DNA of 64,000 nt from JAFGRU01 sp963665915 (GTDB taxonomy: Bacteria; Desulfobacterota; Desulfuromonadia; Desulfuromonadales; JAAYDE01): the NCBI GenBank assembly GCA_963665915.2, contig CAXXSG010000013.1, positions 62,001-126,000 of the forward strand, read 5' to 3'. Positions 15,264-23,499 of this stretch are shown one piece after another. The position numbers were made by a program, and so were the translations under genes. The notes below the pieces were generated by a model. The model did no database searches. It saw only the letters and a program-made list of their open reading frames with translations, and was not told the DNA's origin. The first letter of the stretch is position 1. Every line of letters starts with the position of its first letter.

Positions 15264-15380
15264 CAAAAAATTTACCGGGGCCATTTCAGCTCCGAAAATC
15301 GGCCTATTGATCAAAATAACAGCTATTTTCAGGATGCTTTTATTTAAATATTAATTAGTTGACTTGCTTCGGCCCCAGAA
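15264..15380 (+). repeat. 117-bp direct repeat family C, copy 1
   Basis: Runs from CAAAAAATTTACCGGGGCC to the CCCCAGAA at 15380. It matches 18259-18375 at a constant offset of 2995 bases with only about a dozen substitutions and no gaps. The two copies bracket the iron-sulfur/pyruvyl-transferase pair. Confidence 0.92.
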
Positions 15381-15442
15381 CCCAGAGAAAAAAATATAAA
15401 GTTCCCGAGATTTCGAGTTTCACATGGCAGGAGATTTTTTTG

Positions 15443-16900
15443 ATGTTCGGCAAAGGCCAAATTTTGCCTGATAACGGACAGACCATCCAATTCGTAGTTG
15501 ATAACTTTCTGTGCACCAGCTGCGGTGTTTGCGAGGGCGTGTGTCCACATGGGGCTGTAAAAATGCAAATCAGCAGATACGGCATATTTACCCCCATAAT
15601 AAACCGGTCTGCTTGTACACAATGTGCCCTTTGTGTAAAAACTTGCCCCGGGCACGAGTTTAATTATTCAGACTTTTACCGCGACATCCATGGTGAACTT
15701 GCTTCCCATATCGCCCTGGGGGCACACCGGGAAATATATGCTGGGTATACGCGCGATGATGAAGTTCTCCAGAAATCACAAAGTGGCGGATTTGTATCTA
15801 CTTTGCTCTTATACTGCCTTCAAAACAAAATCATAGACGGTGCCGTCGTTACTGCCTGGCAAAAATCTTCGCCTTTTGAGCCGATCACTTATATTGCACG
15901 AACTCGCGAAGAGGTGCTCGCTGCTACGGGCTCCAAGTACAATCCGGTACCCGCAGCAAGGATTATCCGTGATCTGTTAAATTCTCCAGGGAAATATGCG
16001 TTTGTCGGCACTTCCTGCCAAATTCATGGAATGAGGAAAGCCGAAAAGGTTTTCAAAAAGCTTTCTGACAGGGTTGCTTTATATATCGGCCTGCACTGCC
16101 TTGGTGTATTTACCTACCACTTTCATGAACGAATTCTTCATAAGATTGGGGTTGGAAGGGACGAAGTTGCCACGTTTCGCCATAGAGACAAAGAATGGCG
16201 TGGATGGCCGTGTGATATGAAAATTGTGACAAAAGGAGGCGACACATTACACTTGGACGCCAGCAATAGTCGTTTGTGGCCTCGTAGTTTTTATACCAAC
16301 TGGCGATGCCAACTATGTTTTGACAAGGCAAATGAATTTTCTGATATATCATGCGGGGATTGCAGAAGTCCGGCTATGCATGAATTATTGACCGAGAATG
16401 GATTTGAACTAAAAAAAGGATTGTCTGAATTTGCTGCGCGCACGGAAAGAGGGCAAAACCTGATAACCCGATTTATCGATGGTCAGGAAATGGTGCTGTA
16501 CAAGGGCAATGCGAATCATTTAACGCGCTCGATTAGGGTTTCTGGCAAAAAGCTCGGAATTGACTATTTCAGTAAAGTAGCTCATTTTTTTGGTGCAGGT
16601 GCGCCCAGGTATGGAGTGCGATTTAAGATTCATCGCTCAGGGTCCCCTCTGGCAAGAAAAATAACTGATTTTTGGTCCATTGTCTCTTCATCCAGGTTTT
16701 TCATCACCTTTGTAATGTCAAAATATAGAATATTTCGAAAAATACTATTGCTTGTTCCTGATCGCACCTTGGGAAAAACCAATAAACGGATGAACAAAAG
16801 AGTCGTGTGGCAATCATATAGAAAAGAAGTAAAGATTGAGAGACATATAGAACAATCACCTCCGGCCAAGAAGAGCAAAACAAATGCTGAGAATTCCTAA
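15443..16900 (+). CDS. Coenzyme F420 hydrogenase/dehydrogenase beta-subunit family iron-sulfur protein
   Basis: A 485-residue protein. Near the N-terminus are two 4Fe-4S clusters: CTSCGVCEGVCPHGAV and CTQCALCVKTCPG. They are followed by the FrhB_N/FrhB_C flavin-binding region (KSQSGGFVSTLLLYCLQ, ATGSKYNPVPAARII, FVGTSCQIHGMRKA) and a further Cys group (WRCQLCFDKANEFSDISCGD). Proteins of this kind outside methanogens occur in polysaccharide loci next to pyruvyl transferases and probably reduce or oxidise a sugar or cofactor using FAD and Fe-S clusters. AGGAGA places the start at 15443, clear of the upstream repeat. The basic C-terminal 80 residues are extra. It is paired with the next gene, 220 bases downstream. 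Confidence 0.85.
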   Translation: MFGKGQILPDNGQTIQFVVDNFLCTSCGVCEGVCPHGAVKMQISRYGIFTPIINRSACTQCALCVKTCPGHEFNYSDFYRDIHGELASHIALGAHREIYAGYTRDDEVLQKSQSGGFVSTLLLYCLQNKIIDGAVVTAWQKSSPFEPITYIARTREEVLAATGSKYNPVPAARIIRDLLNSPGKYAFVGTSCQIHGMRKAEKVFKKLSDRVALYIGLHCLGVFTYHFHERILHKIGVGRDEVATFRHRDKEWRGWPCDMKIVTKGGDTLHLDASNSRLWPRSFYTNWRCQLCFDKANEFSDISCGDCRSPAMHELLTENGFELKKGLSEFAARTERGQNLITRFIDGQEMVLYKGNANHLTRSIRVSGKKLGIDYFSKVAHFFGAGAPRYGVRFKIHRSGSPLARKITDFWSIVSSSRFFITFVMSKYRIFRKILLLVPDRTLGKTNKRMNKRVVWQSYRKEVKIERHIEQSPPAKKSKTNAENS

Positions 16901-17120
16901 TAGGCGCTGAGTCCAGCTGATTTTCGCGGTGGCGAAAAGGATATTTCCCCAGAACCGGTTGAGTAAATCCAGAAGAACATAGGACATACCATCAAAAAAT
17001 TTTCCGGCGAAGTTGAATTCCAGGGCAATTTTTCAGGAGGGCTGAATGCAAGGCGTTCCGTGCAAAAAAAGAATTGAGAAAACAGGGACAACAGCTCTAA
17101 TAAACGGAGTGAGTAATAAT

Positions 17121-18305
17121 ATGATGGTTGAGATTCGCCAGGCTCAGTTTGTAAATAAAGGTGCGGAGCTTATGCTGCGTGCGATTCTGGACAAAATGAG
17201 GAAACAGGATTTTCACACATCGTTTGCTATGGTGCCTTCTTTTAAAAAAGCTCCATACGCGAAAAGATCTGTTCTTGGACTTTATCAAAAAGTGCAGCAT
17301 CGCCCGGGCCGGATTGAAAGGGGGATGCTGGCCAATTTAATCCCCAGGCGCATTCGTGAAAAATATGGAATTGTTCTGGATAAAGAAATCGATGTTGTTT
17401 TCGATGCGGCTGGTTTTGCCTATGGCGACCAATGGGGCGATAACAATACGGTTTGGCTGGCCCACTATTGCAAACACTGGAAGAAAAAGGGCAAAAAGAT
17501 TATCTTTCTCCCACAGGCCTTTGGTCCATTTACATCCCCAAGGGTTCAAAAAGCGTTAATAAGCGTGGCTGATGATGCTGATCTGATTTTTGCGCGGGAA
17601 CGAATTTCATATGATCATCTCACAGCGGTGGTCGGTGAGCGGGAGAATATTAAAATTGCTCCTGATTTTACCAATTTAATTGAAGGGATCGTACCCCCAA
17701 ACTTTGATTGTGACAATAATCGATTTTGTATCGTCCCCAACTATCGAATGATTGATAAAACCAAAAAAGAGGTAAGCGAAGCTTATGTGCCTTTTCTGAT
17801 TAAGTGTGCGCAGTATCTCCTGGAGAAAAAGCAGAAACCTTTCGTCCTGATCCATGAAAGCAAAAAAGACCTGTCGATTGCAGAAAAGCTACGCACATCC
17901 GTTGGTGACCATTTACCGATTGTCACGGAAGAGAACCCACTTTTTATTAAGGGCATGCTGGGTGTCTGCGCGGGAACTATGGGAAGTCGTTACCATGGTT
18001 TAGTCAGCGCACTGAGCCAAGGTATTCCTGCCATTGGTACCGGATGGAGCCACAAATACCAGAAGTTATTTGAGGATTATGGATACCGTGAAGGATTGAT
18101 AGATGTGCGAGCTCAGGACAAGGAGGTCTTTAAACATATTGATAGGATTATTAATATGGACACAGGTGAACAACTCAAAAATGATCTACTCACCAAAGCT
18201 GGGGTGTTAAAAAATCATTCGGAAAAGATGTGGCAGGATGTTTTTCAAATAATGGGTGCAAAAAATTTACCGGGGCCATTTCAGCTCCGAAAATCGGCCT
18301 ATTGA
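17121..18305 (+). CDS. Polysaccharide pyruvyl transferase family protein
   Basis: A 394-residue GT-B-like enzyme that would transfer pyruvate from PEP as a ketal onto a glycan sugar, or act in a related transfer. Family hallmarks are RQAQFVNKGAELMLRAI at the start, FDAAGFAYGDQWGDNN, KIIFLPQAFGPF, and the late SRYHGLVSALSQGIPAIGTGW. I set the start at 17121, seven bases after GGAGTGAG. The final 16 or so residues (GAKNLPGPFQLRKSAY) are encoded by the family C direct repeat, so the ancestral C-terminus was cut and capped by the repeat. No glycosyltransferases lie nearby, so the acceptor glycan must be made elsewhere. Confidence 0.85.
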   Translation: MMVEIRQAQFVNKGAELMLRAILDKMRKQDFHTSFAMVPSFKKAPYAKRSVLGLYQKVQHRPGRIERGMLANLIPRRIREKYGIVLDKEIDVVFDAAGFAYGDQWGDNNTVWLAHYCKHWKKKGKKIIFLPQAFGPFTSPRVQKALISVADDADLIFARERISYDHLTAVVGERENIKIAPDFTNLIEGIVPPNFDCDNNRFCIVPNYRMIDKTKKEVSEAYVPFLIKCAQYLLEKKQKPFVLIHESKKDLSIAEKLRTSVGDHLPIVTEENPLFIKGMLGVCAGTMGSRYHGLVSALSQGIPAIGTGWSHKYQKLFEDYGYREGLIDVRAQDKEVFKHIDRIINMDTGEQLKNDLLTKAGVLKNHSEKMWQDVFQIMGAKNLPGPFQLRKSAY

Positions 18306-18375
18306 TCAAAATAACAACTATTTTCAGGATGCTTTTATCTAAATATCAGTCAGTTGACTTGGTCCGACCCCAGAA
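18259..18375 (+). repeat. 117-bp direct repeat family C, copy 2
   Basis: Same sequence as 15264-15380, beginning inside the pyruvyl-transferase reading frame and ending with GACTTGGTCCGACCCCAGAA. It ends about 50 bases upstream of the SLATT gene. Confidence 0.92.
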
Positions 18376-18426
18376 TTCAGCCCAGCCCCTTAGCTCTGCG
18401 TTATGCCGAGGCCAGGAGAAATACAA

Positions 18427-18948
18427 ATGACCGACCTTATAAACATCGCTGTTCGTGCACGCAACAAAGCCCGGTTTGCCGGGACAGCACATCACATGGC
18501 AGCGGAACGGGCCTCAAGAAAGAACATCTGGCTTGGGGTCCCGGTTGTCATTTTCAGTTCTATCGTCGCGACTTCTATCTTTGGGTCAATCAGCGAAGCT
18601 CCGCCGAGCACAACTTGGCAGATAGTTACGGGCTTTGTGGCCCTGACAGCTGCAGTATTGGCCGCGCTGCAAACATTCTTTCGGTTTGCCGAGCAATCCC
18701 AGATGCACTTAGCCGCTGCAGCCAATTTTCTAGCGATGCGGAGGAAACTTGACGTTTTCTTAGTGCGTCATAGTGAGAGTGATGAATCTTCTCAGGAGAA
18801 GGCGCTACAGGAACTTGAACCGATGCTTGAGGAACTCGAAAACATTGGAAGAACCGCACCTGTGGTATCGAACGCTCTGTACCACCAAGCCAAGAGCGAG
18901 GTGATTCGATCAGAGCAATTCGGAGAACGGGAACCCGAAAAAAAATAA
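18427..18948 (+). CDS. SLATT-domain two-helix membrane protein
   Basis: A 173-residue protein with the SLATT layout: an N-terminal amphipathic helix (NKARFAGTAHHMAAERASRK), two transmembrane helices (LGVPVVIFSSIVATSIFGSI and WQIVTGFVALTAAVLAALQT) and a long cytoplasmic helical tail. SLATT domains are predicted membrane effectors of nucleotide-signalling defence systems (SMODS/CBASS-like contexts), thought to form pores. Here no cyclase or sensor gene is adjacent, so it is an orphan or a self-contained two-helix form. The ATG at 18427 follows CCAGGAG. Confidence 0.75.
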   Translation: MTDLINIAVRARNKARFAGTAHHMAAERASRKNIWLGVPVVIFSSIVATSIFGSISEAPPSTTWQIVTGFVALTAAVLAALQTFFRFAEQSQMHLAAAANFLAMRRKLDVFLVRHSESDESSQEKALQELEPMLEELENIGRTAPVVSNALYHQAKSEVIRSEQFGEREPEKK

Positions 18949-19066
18949 AAGGTGTCAAAGGTGTACGGGCTGTTGCCCTCATCTCACCCTCATCTTGTGC
19001 AAGGCTGACGCCCTGCTCTCAAGTGATGAGAAACGTTATGCCGTAAATATTCAAGGAGAAACAAAA

Positions 19067-19642
19067 ATGAAAGTCTTAGCCATAAATGGAAGCCCGAGAA
19101 GCAGTGGCAACACTGCCATGCTCCTCGATACGGTTTTGGCAGAGCTGAAAAAAGAAGGGATAGAAACCGAACAGGTTCAGCTTGGCGGCAAAAAAATCCA
19201 TGGCTGTACGGCATGCATGAAGTGTTTCGAAACTCAGAACAAACGCTGTGCAATTGACAATGACATCCTGAATGAACTTGTAAGCAAGATGGCCGAAGCG
19301 GACGGCATCATCATAGGTTCGCCAACATACTTTGCAAACGTCAGCTCTGAAGTCAAAGCGTTAATCGATAGAGCCGGACTTGTCGCTATTGCCAACGGGC
19401 ATATGTTGAAACGCAAGGTGGGTGTTGCTGTAGTCGCGGTTCGCAGGGCCGGGGCAACCAATGCGTTCGATGCCATCAACAAGTTCTTTTTCATCAACCA
19501 GCTGATTGTTCCGGGCTCGACCTATTGGAACATGGGCTATGGGCTTGGCGAACAAGAAGTAACGGGTGATGAAGAAGGCATAAACACCATGACAATTCTG
19601 GGCGAAAACATGGCGTGGTTATTGAGAAAAATAAATTCGTAA
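19067..19642 (+). CDS. NADPH-dependent FMN reductase/flavodoxin-fold oxidoreductase
   Basis: A 191-residue flavodoxin-like protein. MKVLAINGSPRSSGNTAML is the FMN phosphate-binding loop, and IHGCTACMKCFETQNKRC carries the conserved Cys pair of the iron-sulfur-flavoprotein-like group, although spacing is that of multimeric flavodoxin WrbA-like reductases. DGIIIGSPTYFANVSSEVKAL completes the flavin site. It probably reduces flavins, quinones or metals in the cytoplasm with NAD(P)H. The start follows CAAGGAGAAACAAA. It is the last gene of the plus-strand accessory array. Confidence 0.88.
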   Translation: MKVLAINGSPRSSGNTAMLLDTVLAELKKEGIETEQVQLGGKKIHGCTACMKCFETQNKRCAIDNDILNELVSKMAEADGIIIGSPTYFANVSSEVKALIDRAGLVAIANGHMLKRKVGVAVVAVRRAGATNAFDAINKFFFINQLIVPGSTYWNMGYGLGEQEVTGDEEGINTMTILGENMAWLLRKINS

Positions 19643-19734
19643 AACTCCCTGCAGTTCTTGAATTTTCATCTTTTCCAGAAGGGTTATAAGTCCCGTTTTT
19701 CCTCTTCAGAATATCTCAAGAAGTCCAAAAAGAA

Positions 19735-19761
19735 ATGGTGCCATATTTTGTGTGGCACCAT
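19735..19761. terminator. Hairpin between converging genes
   Basis: Perfect 9-bp stem ATGGTGCCA / TGGCACCAT. It lies between the FMN reductase stop (19642) and the uraA stop (19801), so it could serve both directions, although neither side has a long T-run. Confidence 0.55.
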
Positions 19762-19800
19762 ATAAGACACTATCAACCTCTCAACTGGTCATGACCCTTT

Positions 19801-21135
19801 TTAAATTATCTGTTCAGTTTGTTTCGCTTGGTTTTTACCCGGCAGGAACAGGTTCAACAGTACGCCGATAATACCCGCCAGACCGATTCCTCCCAGTTTG
19901 ACAACCGCCAGATCGAAGTTCATCCCACCGATACCGAACACCAGAATGATAGCGACAATCGCCAGGTTCCGTGGTTCCATCAGGTCGGTACCTGCTTTGA
20001 CCAGGGTGCTGATGCCGATAACTGCAATGGCCCCGAACAGCAGCACCATGATGCCGCCCATCACCGGTACCGGAATAGTGTTGAGAAAACCGCCGAGCTT
20101 GCCGATAAAAGCCAGCAGTATCGCAGCGATCGCGGCCCAGGTCATGATCGCCGGGTTAAAGGCACGGGTCAGGGCAACGGCGCCGGAGACTTCCGAATAG
20201 GTGGTATTCGGCGGGCCGCCGAGACAAGCAGCCAGACTGGTAGCAACACCATCACCGAGCAGGGTATTTTTGATGCCCGGATCTTCAACATAATCCTTGC
20301 CGGTAATGCCGCCGATTGCCAGCACGTCACCAAAGTGCTCAATCGCCGGAGCGATGGCGACAGGGACGATAAACAGGATGGCTTCCAGATTCCATGCCGG
20401 AAACGTGAATTCCGGCATGGCAAACCAGGGAGCAGCAGCAACCTTCTGCATCGAGACCAGAGCCGGAGCAGTCCAATTCTGCAGATTGCCCGGATCAAAA
20501 GCGGCCTGGGTTGCGGCGCTGAAACCACTCATGTCGAGGACCAACGCGGTCGCGTAACCGGCAGCAATCCCACAAAGAATCGGAATCAATCTGAAGATCC
20601 CTTTGCCGAGCAGGGAAACAATAATGGTCACCGCCAGCGCGACTCCCGCAATAATAAAGGCCGTGGTTTCCGGCACCAGCCAGGCAGAACCGTCCCCGGT
20701 ACGTCCCGAAGCCATATGTACTGCAACGGGGGCCAGCACCAGGCCGATGACCATGATGACCGGTCCGGTAACGATCGGTGGCAGAATCCTGTGCATAATT
20801 TTAGAACCGAAAATGCGGATCAAACCACTGAGGAGGACATACATCAGGCCGGCAGCGGCCAGGCCGCACATGGTGCCGGGGATGCCCCACTCTTGAACAC
20901 CGTAGATGATCGGGGCGATAAAGGCGAAGCTGGAGGCCAGGAAGACCGGCACTTTCCCACGCGTGATGGCCTGGAAAAGCAGGGTTCCGGCCCCGGCGGT
21001 AAACAGCGCGACGTTGGCGTTGAGACCGGTCAACAGTGGCACCAGGACCAGCGCGCCAAAGGCGACAAACAGCATCTGAGCGCCGAGCAGGCTGTCCTTG
21101 AAGCGAAATTTATAGTCGGTTGATGACAAACTCAT
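19801..21135 (-). CDS. uraA: Uracil/xanthine permease, NCS2 family
   Basis: A 444-residue inner-membrane proton symporter for uracil, with the 14-helix (7+7) NCS2 fold. Diagnostic segments are GLNANVALFTAGAGTLLFQ, the PAIEHFGDVLAIGGITG motif of helix 8, and LGGPPNTTYSEVSGAVALTR in helix 10, which includes the uracil-binding Glu region. The start follows AAGGAGAACTAAAG. It is 24 bases downstream of upp, so uptake and phosphoribosylation of uracil are encoded together. Uracil rather than xanthine as substrate is inferred from that pairing. Confidence 0.93.
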   Translation of the reverse strand: MSLSSTDYKFRFKDSLLGAQMLFVAFGALVLVPLLTGLNANVALFTAGAGTLLFQAITRGKVPVFLASSFAFIAPIIYGVQEWGIPGTMCGLAAAGLMYVLLSGLIRIFGSKIMHRILPPIVTGPVIMVIGLVLAPVAVHMASGRTGDGSAWLVPETTAFIIAGVALAVTIIVSLLGKGIFRLIPILCGIAAGYATALVLDMSGFSAATQAAFDPGNLQNWTAPALVSMQKVAAAPWFAMPEFTFPAWNLEAILFIVPVAIAPAIEHFGDVLAIGGITGKDYVEDPGIKNTLLGDGVATSLAACLGGPPNTTYSEVSGAVALTRAFNPAIMTWAAIAAILLAFIGKLGGFLNTIPVPVMGGIMVLLFGAIAVIGISTLVKAGTDLMEPRNLAIVAIILVFGIGGMNFDLAVVKLGGIGLAGIIGVLLNLFLPGKNQAKQTEQII

Positions 21136-21159
21136 CTTTAGTTCTCCTTGGGTGAGGGG

Positions 21160-21786
21160 TTACTTGGTGCCGAAAATTTTGTCTCCGGCATCCCCCAAAC
21201 CTGGCAGGATATAGCCGTTTTCATTGAGACGCTCATCAATCGCAGCGACGTAAATATCAACATCCGGATGCTTTTCCTTAACTTTCTGCAAGCCTTCAGG
21301 TACCGCAACCAAAAACAGGCCACGAATACTGGTGCAGCCGGCTTGTTTCAACATATCGATACAGGCGACCAGTGAGCCGCCTGTTGCCAGCATCGGGTCG
21401 AGAATCAGAGCGGTTCGATCTCCCATATTGCTGGTCAGTTTCTCGAAATAGGTGACCGGCTCAAGGGTCTCCTCATTACGGTAAAGACCTACCACGCTGA
21501 CCCTGGCACTTGGGATCAGATCGAGAACACCATCCATCATACCCAGTCCGGCCCGCAGGATCGGCACAACAGTGATTTTCTTGCCTTTGATGCGCTCGAC
21601 GTTGACCGGACCATTCCAGCCTTCGATGGTCTCCGGTTCGAGCTCCAGGTCCTTGGTCGCTTCATAGGTCAGAAGTCTTGCTACTTCTGAGGCCAGTTCC
21701 CGAAAATCCTTGGTACTGATGTCGTTTTGCCGCATCAGGCCGAGTTTGTGTTTGATCAGGGGATGATTTGCTTCATAAACAGCCAT
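21160..21786 (-). CDS. upp: Uracil phosphoribosyltransferase
   Basis: A 208-residue cytoplasmic enzyme that makes UMP from uracil and PRPP, the normal length for Upp. It begins MAVYEANHPLIKHKLGLMR and contains VVPILRAGLGMMDG, the PRPP loop LILDPMLATGGSLVA, and the uracil-binding ENGYILPGLGDAGDKIFGT end. I chose the ATG at 21786 because AAGGAG lies just before it; the longer frame adds an unconserved 19 residues. It is first gene of the upp-uraA operon. Confidence 0.97.
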   Translation of the reverse strand: MAVYEANHPLIKHKLGLMRQNDISTKDFRELASEVARLLTYEATKDLELEPETIEGWNGPVNVERIKGKKITVVPILRAGLGMMDGVLDLIPSARVSVVGLYRNEETLEPVTYFEKLTSNMGDRTALILDPMLATGGSLVACIDMLKQAGCTSIRGLFLVAVPEGLQKVKEKHPDVDIYVAAIDERLNENGYILPGLGDAGDKIFGTK

Positions 21787-22272
21787 ACGTACTCCTTGAT
21801 ATGGTGAAAAATCCCGCTTGAAACAGAACGAGTGCTCAGACAAAAATAAGTTCCGTCAGAACTGACAACGCAGAATAAAAGTATCTCATATCCGTGGTCA
21901 AGTAATTTCAAAAATGGGGACGAATTCCGGGCCCACTATATTTACGTTTCACATGGATGTTCCCGGCACGGGTTCGGATGGCACTGCAACTCCTCATATC
22001 AAAGAGTCCGTTCTGTACCCTACCTCCAGAATTTTAACAGTTCCGATTTTTCAATAGTTCTCTGTCACTTGCACCCATAAAAGCAGACCATTAGGGTTGA
22101 CAAAGGCAATGCTGTATTGCACCAATTAGCAACAGCTAATTAAAGGAAACTTTGTCTGGTGGGGAAATTGCGACACCCTTGTTCCCGGCCATCAAAAACA
22201 CAAGCCTATGGCTAAATGCGCATCCGGTTCCAAAAACCCGGTTTCTAACAAAAAAACCATGGGGAGTTATCG
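21787..22272. other. Divergent intergenic region between upp and the CARDB-like gene
   Basis: No gene. A TTGACA at 22098 could serve as a -35 for the plus-strand gene, but no good -10 follows at the right distance. I found no riboswitch-like conserved core. Confidence 0.4.
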
Positions 22273-22848
22273 ATGAAATCATTAAAAAGATTAAGAATTC
22301 CAGCATGTTTTATTATTATTTTGTTCGTGGCCTTCTTTATTTCATCTCAGAGCGTCAGTCATGCCGATCTCAAGTCAGTGACACCTTCAAACCAAAGGCA
22401 AATCCAGAAGAAAGGGACTCTATCCTTAAAGCTTTGCCCCGACCTGAAAGTCAGCCTCAATGTCTTCAAAAGCAGCAGTGGACTTGTCACATTACGCTGC
22501 ACCGTTTCCAATGTCGGCAGCGGAGATTATAGCATTCTTTCCGAAGCCCAGATTTTCATGAACCTGAGCTATCCGCCAAAAACATACAATCAGGTCGGCG
22601 TATCCGAACAGGTCTGCACAAGGATATTCAGCACAGTGAATAAGGGTGCTTCTTTCCCTGTTAACTGCACCTTTCAGATCCCTAATTTCGATGGCTGGGG
22701 CACAGGTATTATGCCAGGAAACGCAAAACGCCTCTTTACCTTGAGAGTTGTCAAAAAAAACATGTCCCCTTTTAAAACAGGTGAAGACTGCAATCCTAAC
22801 AACAATTCCAAGGGCGTTGAAGTAAAGTATCAGGAAAAACAGCACTGA
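22273..22848 (+). CDS. Secreted CARDB-like beta-sandwich protein
   Basis: A 191-residue exported protein with a clear signal peptide (MKSLKRLRIPACFIIILFVA, cleavage near SVSHADLK). The body shows CPDLKVSLNVFKSSSGLVTL and RCTVSNVGSGDYS, the Ig-like arrangement of CARDB adhesion modules, and cysteines able to form disulfides. The ATG follows GGGGAGTTATCG. It probably acts in the periplasm or outside the cell. No partner gene is evident and the ligand is unknown. Confidence 0.7.
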   Translation: MKSLKRLRIPACFIIILFVAFFISSQSVSHADLKSVTPSNQRQIQKKGTLSLKLCPDLKVSLNVFKSSSGLVTLRCTVSNVGSGDYSILSEAQIFMNLSYPPKTYNQVGVSEQVCTRIFSTVNKGASFPVNCTFQIPNFDGWGTGIMPGNAKRLFTLRVVKKNMSPFKTGEDCNPNNNSKGVEVKYQEKQH

Positions 22849-23041
22849 TACGGGAAGCGCTTCAGGGGATGTGATTCTATGGGTTCAGGCCCGCAAAGTT
22901 GGGCCTTGTGGGTATAGTTGCGTATTCCGGCAGAATCCGATCACCGATTTCGGCGCAAAGCGGGCAGTTCTAGCGTTTTTAACTGGGCCGCTTTTGAATA
23001 CAACGGAACTGCGTTGATGATCATCACGCCGAGTGTGAAGA

Positions 23042-23308
23042 ATGATAGTCAAAATACTAATACTCATTGGCCTCACAAGATTACTTTCAGCTACAAACAA
23101 GTCCCTGCTGTGCTCAGGAATTTATACAGGAATCGTCATATTCTTCTCCCTGCTTGGAGAAGATATTGCGTTTCTGGAAATATTGGTCGGTGGGGCTATT
23201 GTTTTTCTTATGTCGAGCATTTACTTTTGGTTGCTCAACCGATTTGAAGATAATATGCCTATCTACTTTCTCGTGCTTGCGGTGGGTCTTTTAATTGGCT
23301 TGGTTTAG
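23042..23308 (+). CDS. Small three-helix membrane protein
   Basis: Eighty-eight residues, almost entirely hydrophobic, with about three transmembrane helices (GIYTGIVIFFSLL, ILVGGAIVFLMSSIYFWLL, YFLVLAVGLLIGLV). AAGA upstream is a weak ribosome-binding site. The coherent hydrophobic pattern suggests a genuine gene, but I do not recognise the family. Confidence 0.5.
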   Translation: MIVKILILIGLTRLLSATNKSLLCSGIYTGIVIFFSLLGEDIAFLEILVGGAIVFLMSSIYFWLLNRFEDNMPIYFLVLAVGLLIGLV

Positions 23309-23499
23309 GACCCTGTCGACTTTCAAGCATGAAAGATATCAAGAAAGTAACTTGATACTTATTTCTCCCCGCCAAAATTCAGGCGCCAGGGATATTCAAT
23401 GGAAAACTTCAGGAGGTGAAAAGATTTTTTCAAGCGGGGTATTGCTTGAGAAGAAATGCTTGGATATCATGGGAAAATAACGAGTTCATGGGAAGAATA

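Noticed and set aside
19819..21123. 434-codon plus-strand frame opposite uraA
   Set aside because: It mirrors the uraA codons exactly, its product is low-complexity and rich in Gln, Asp and Gly, and it has no ribosome-binding site or known motif. uraA on the other strand is unambiguous.
21787..22272. Riboswitch upstream of the CARDB-like gene
   Set aside because: No conserved core of a known class could be traced, and the gene is not metabolic.
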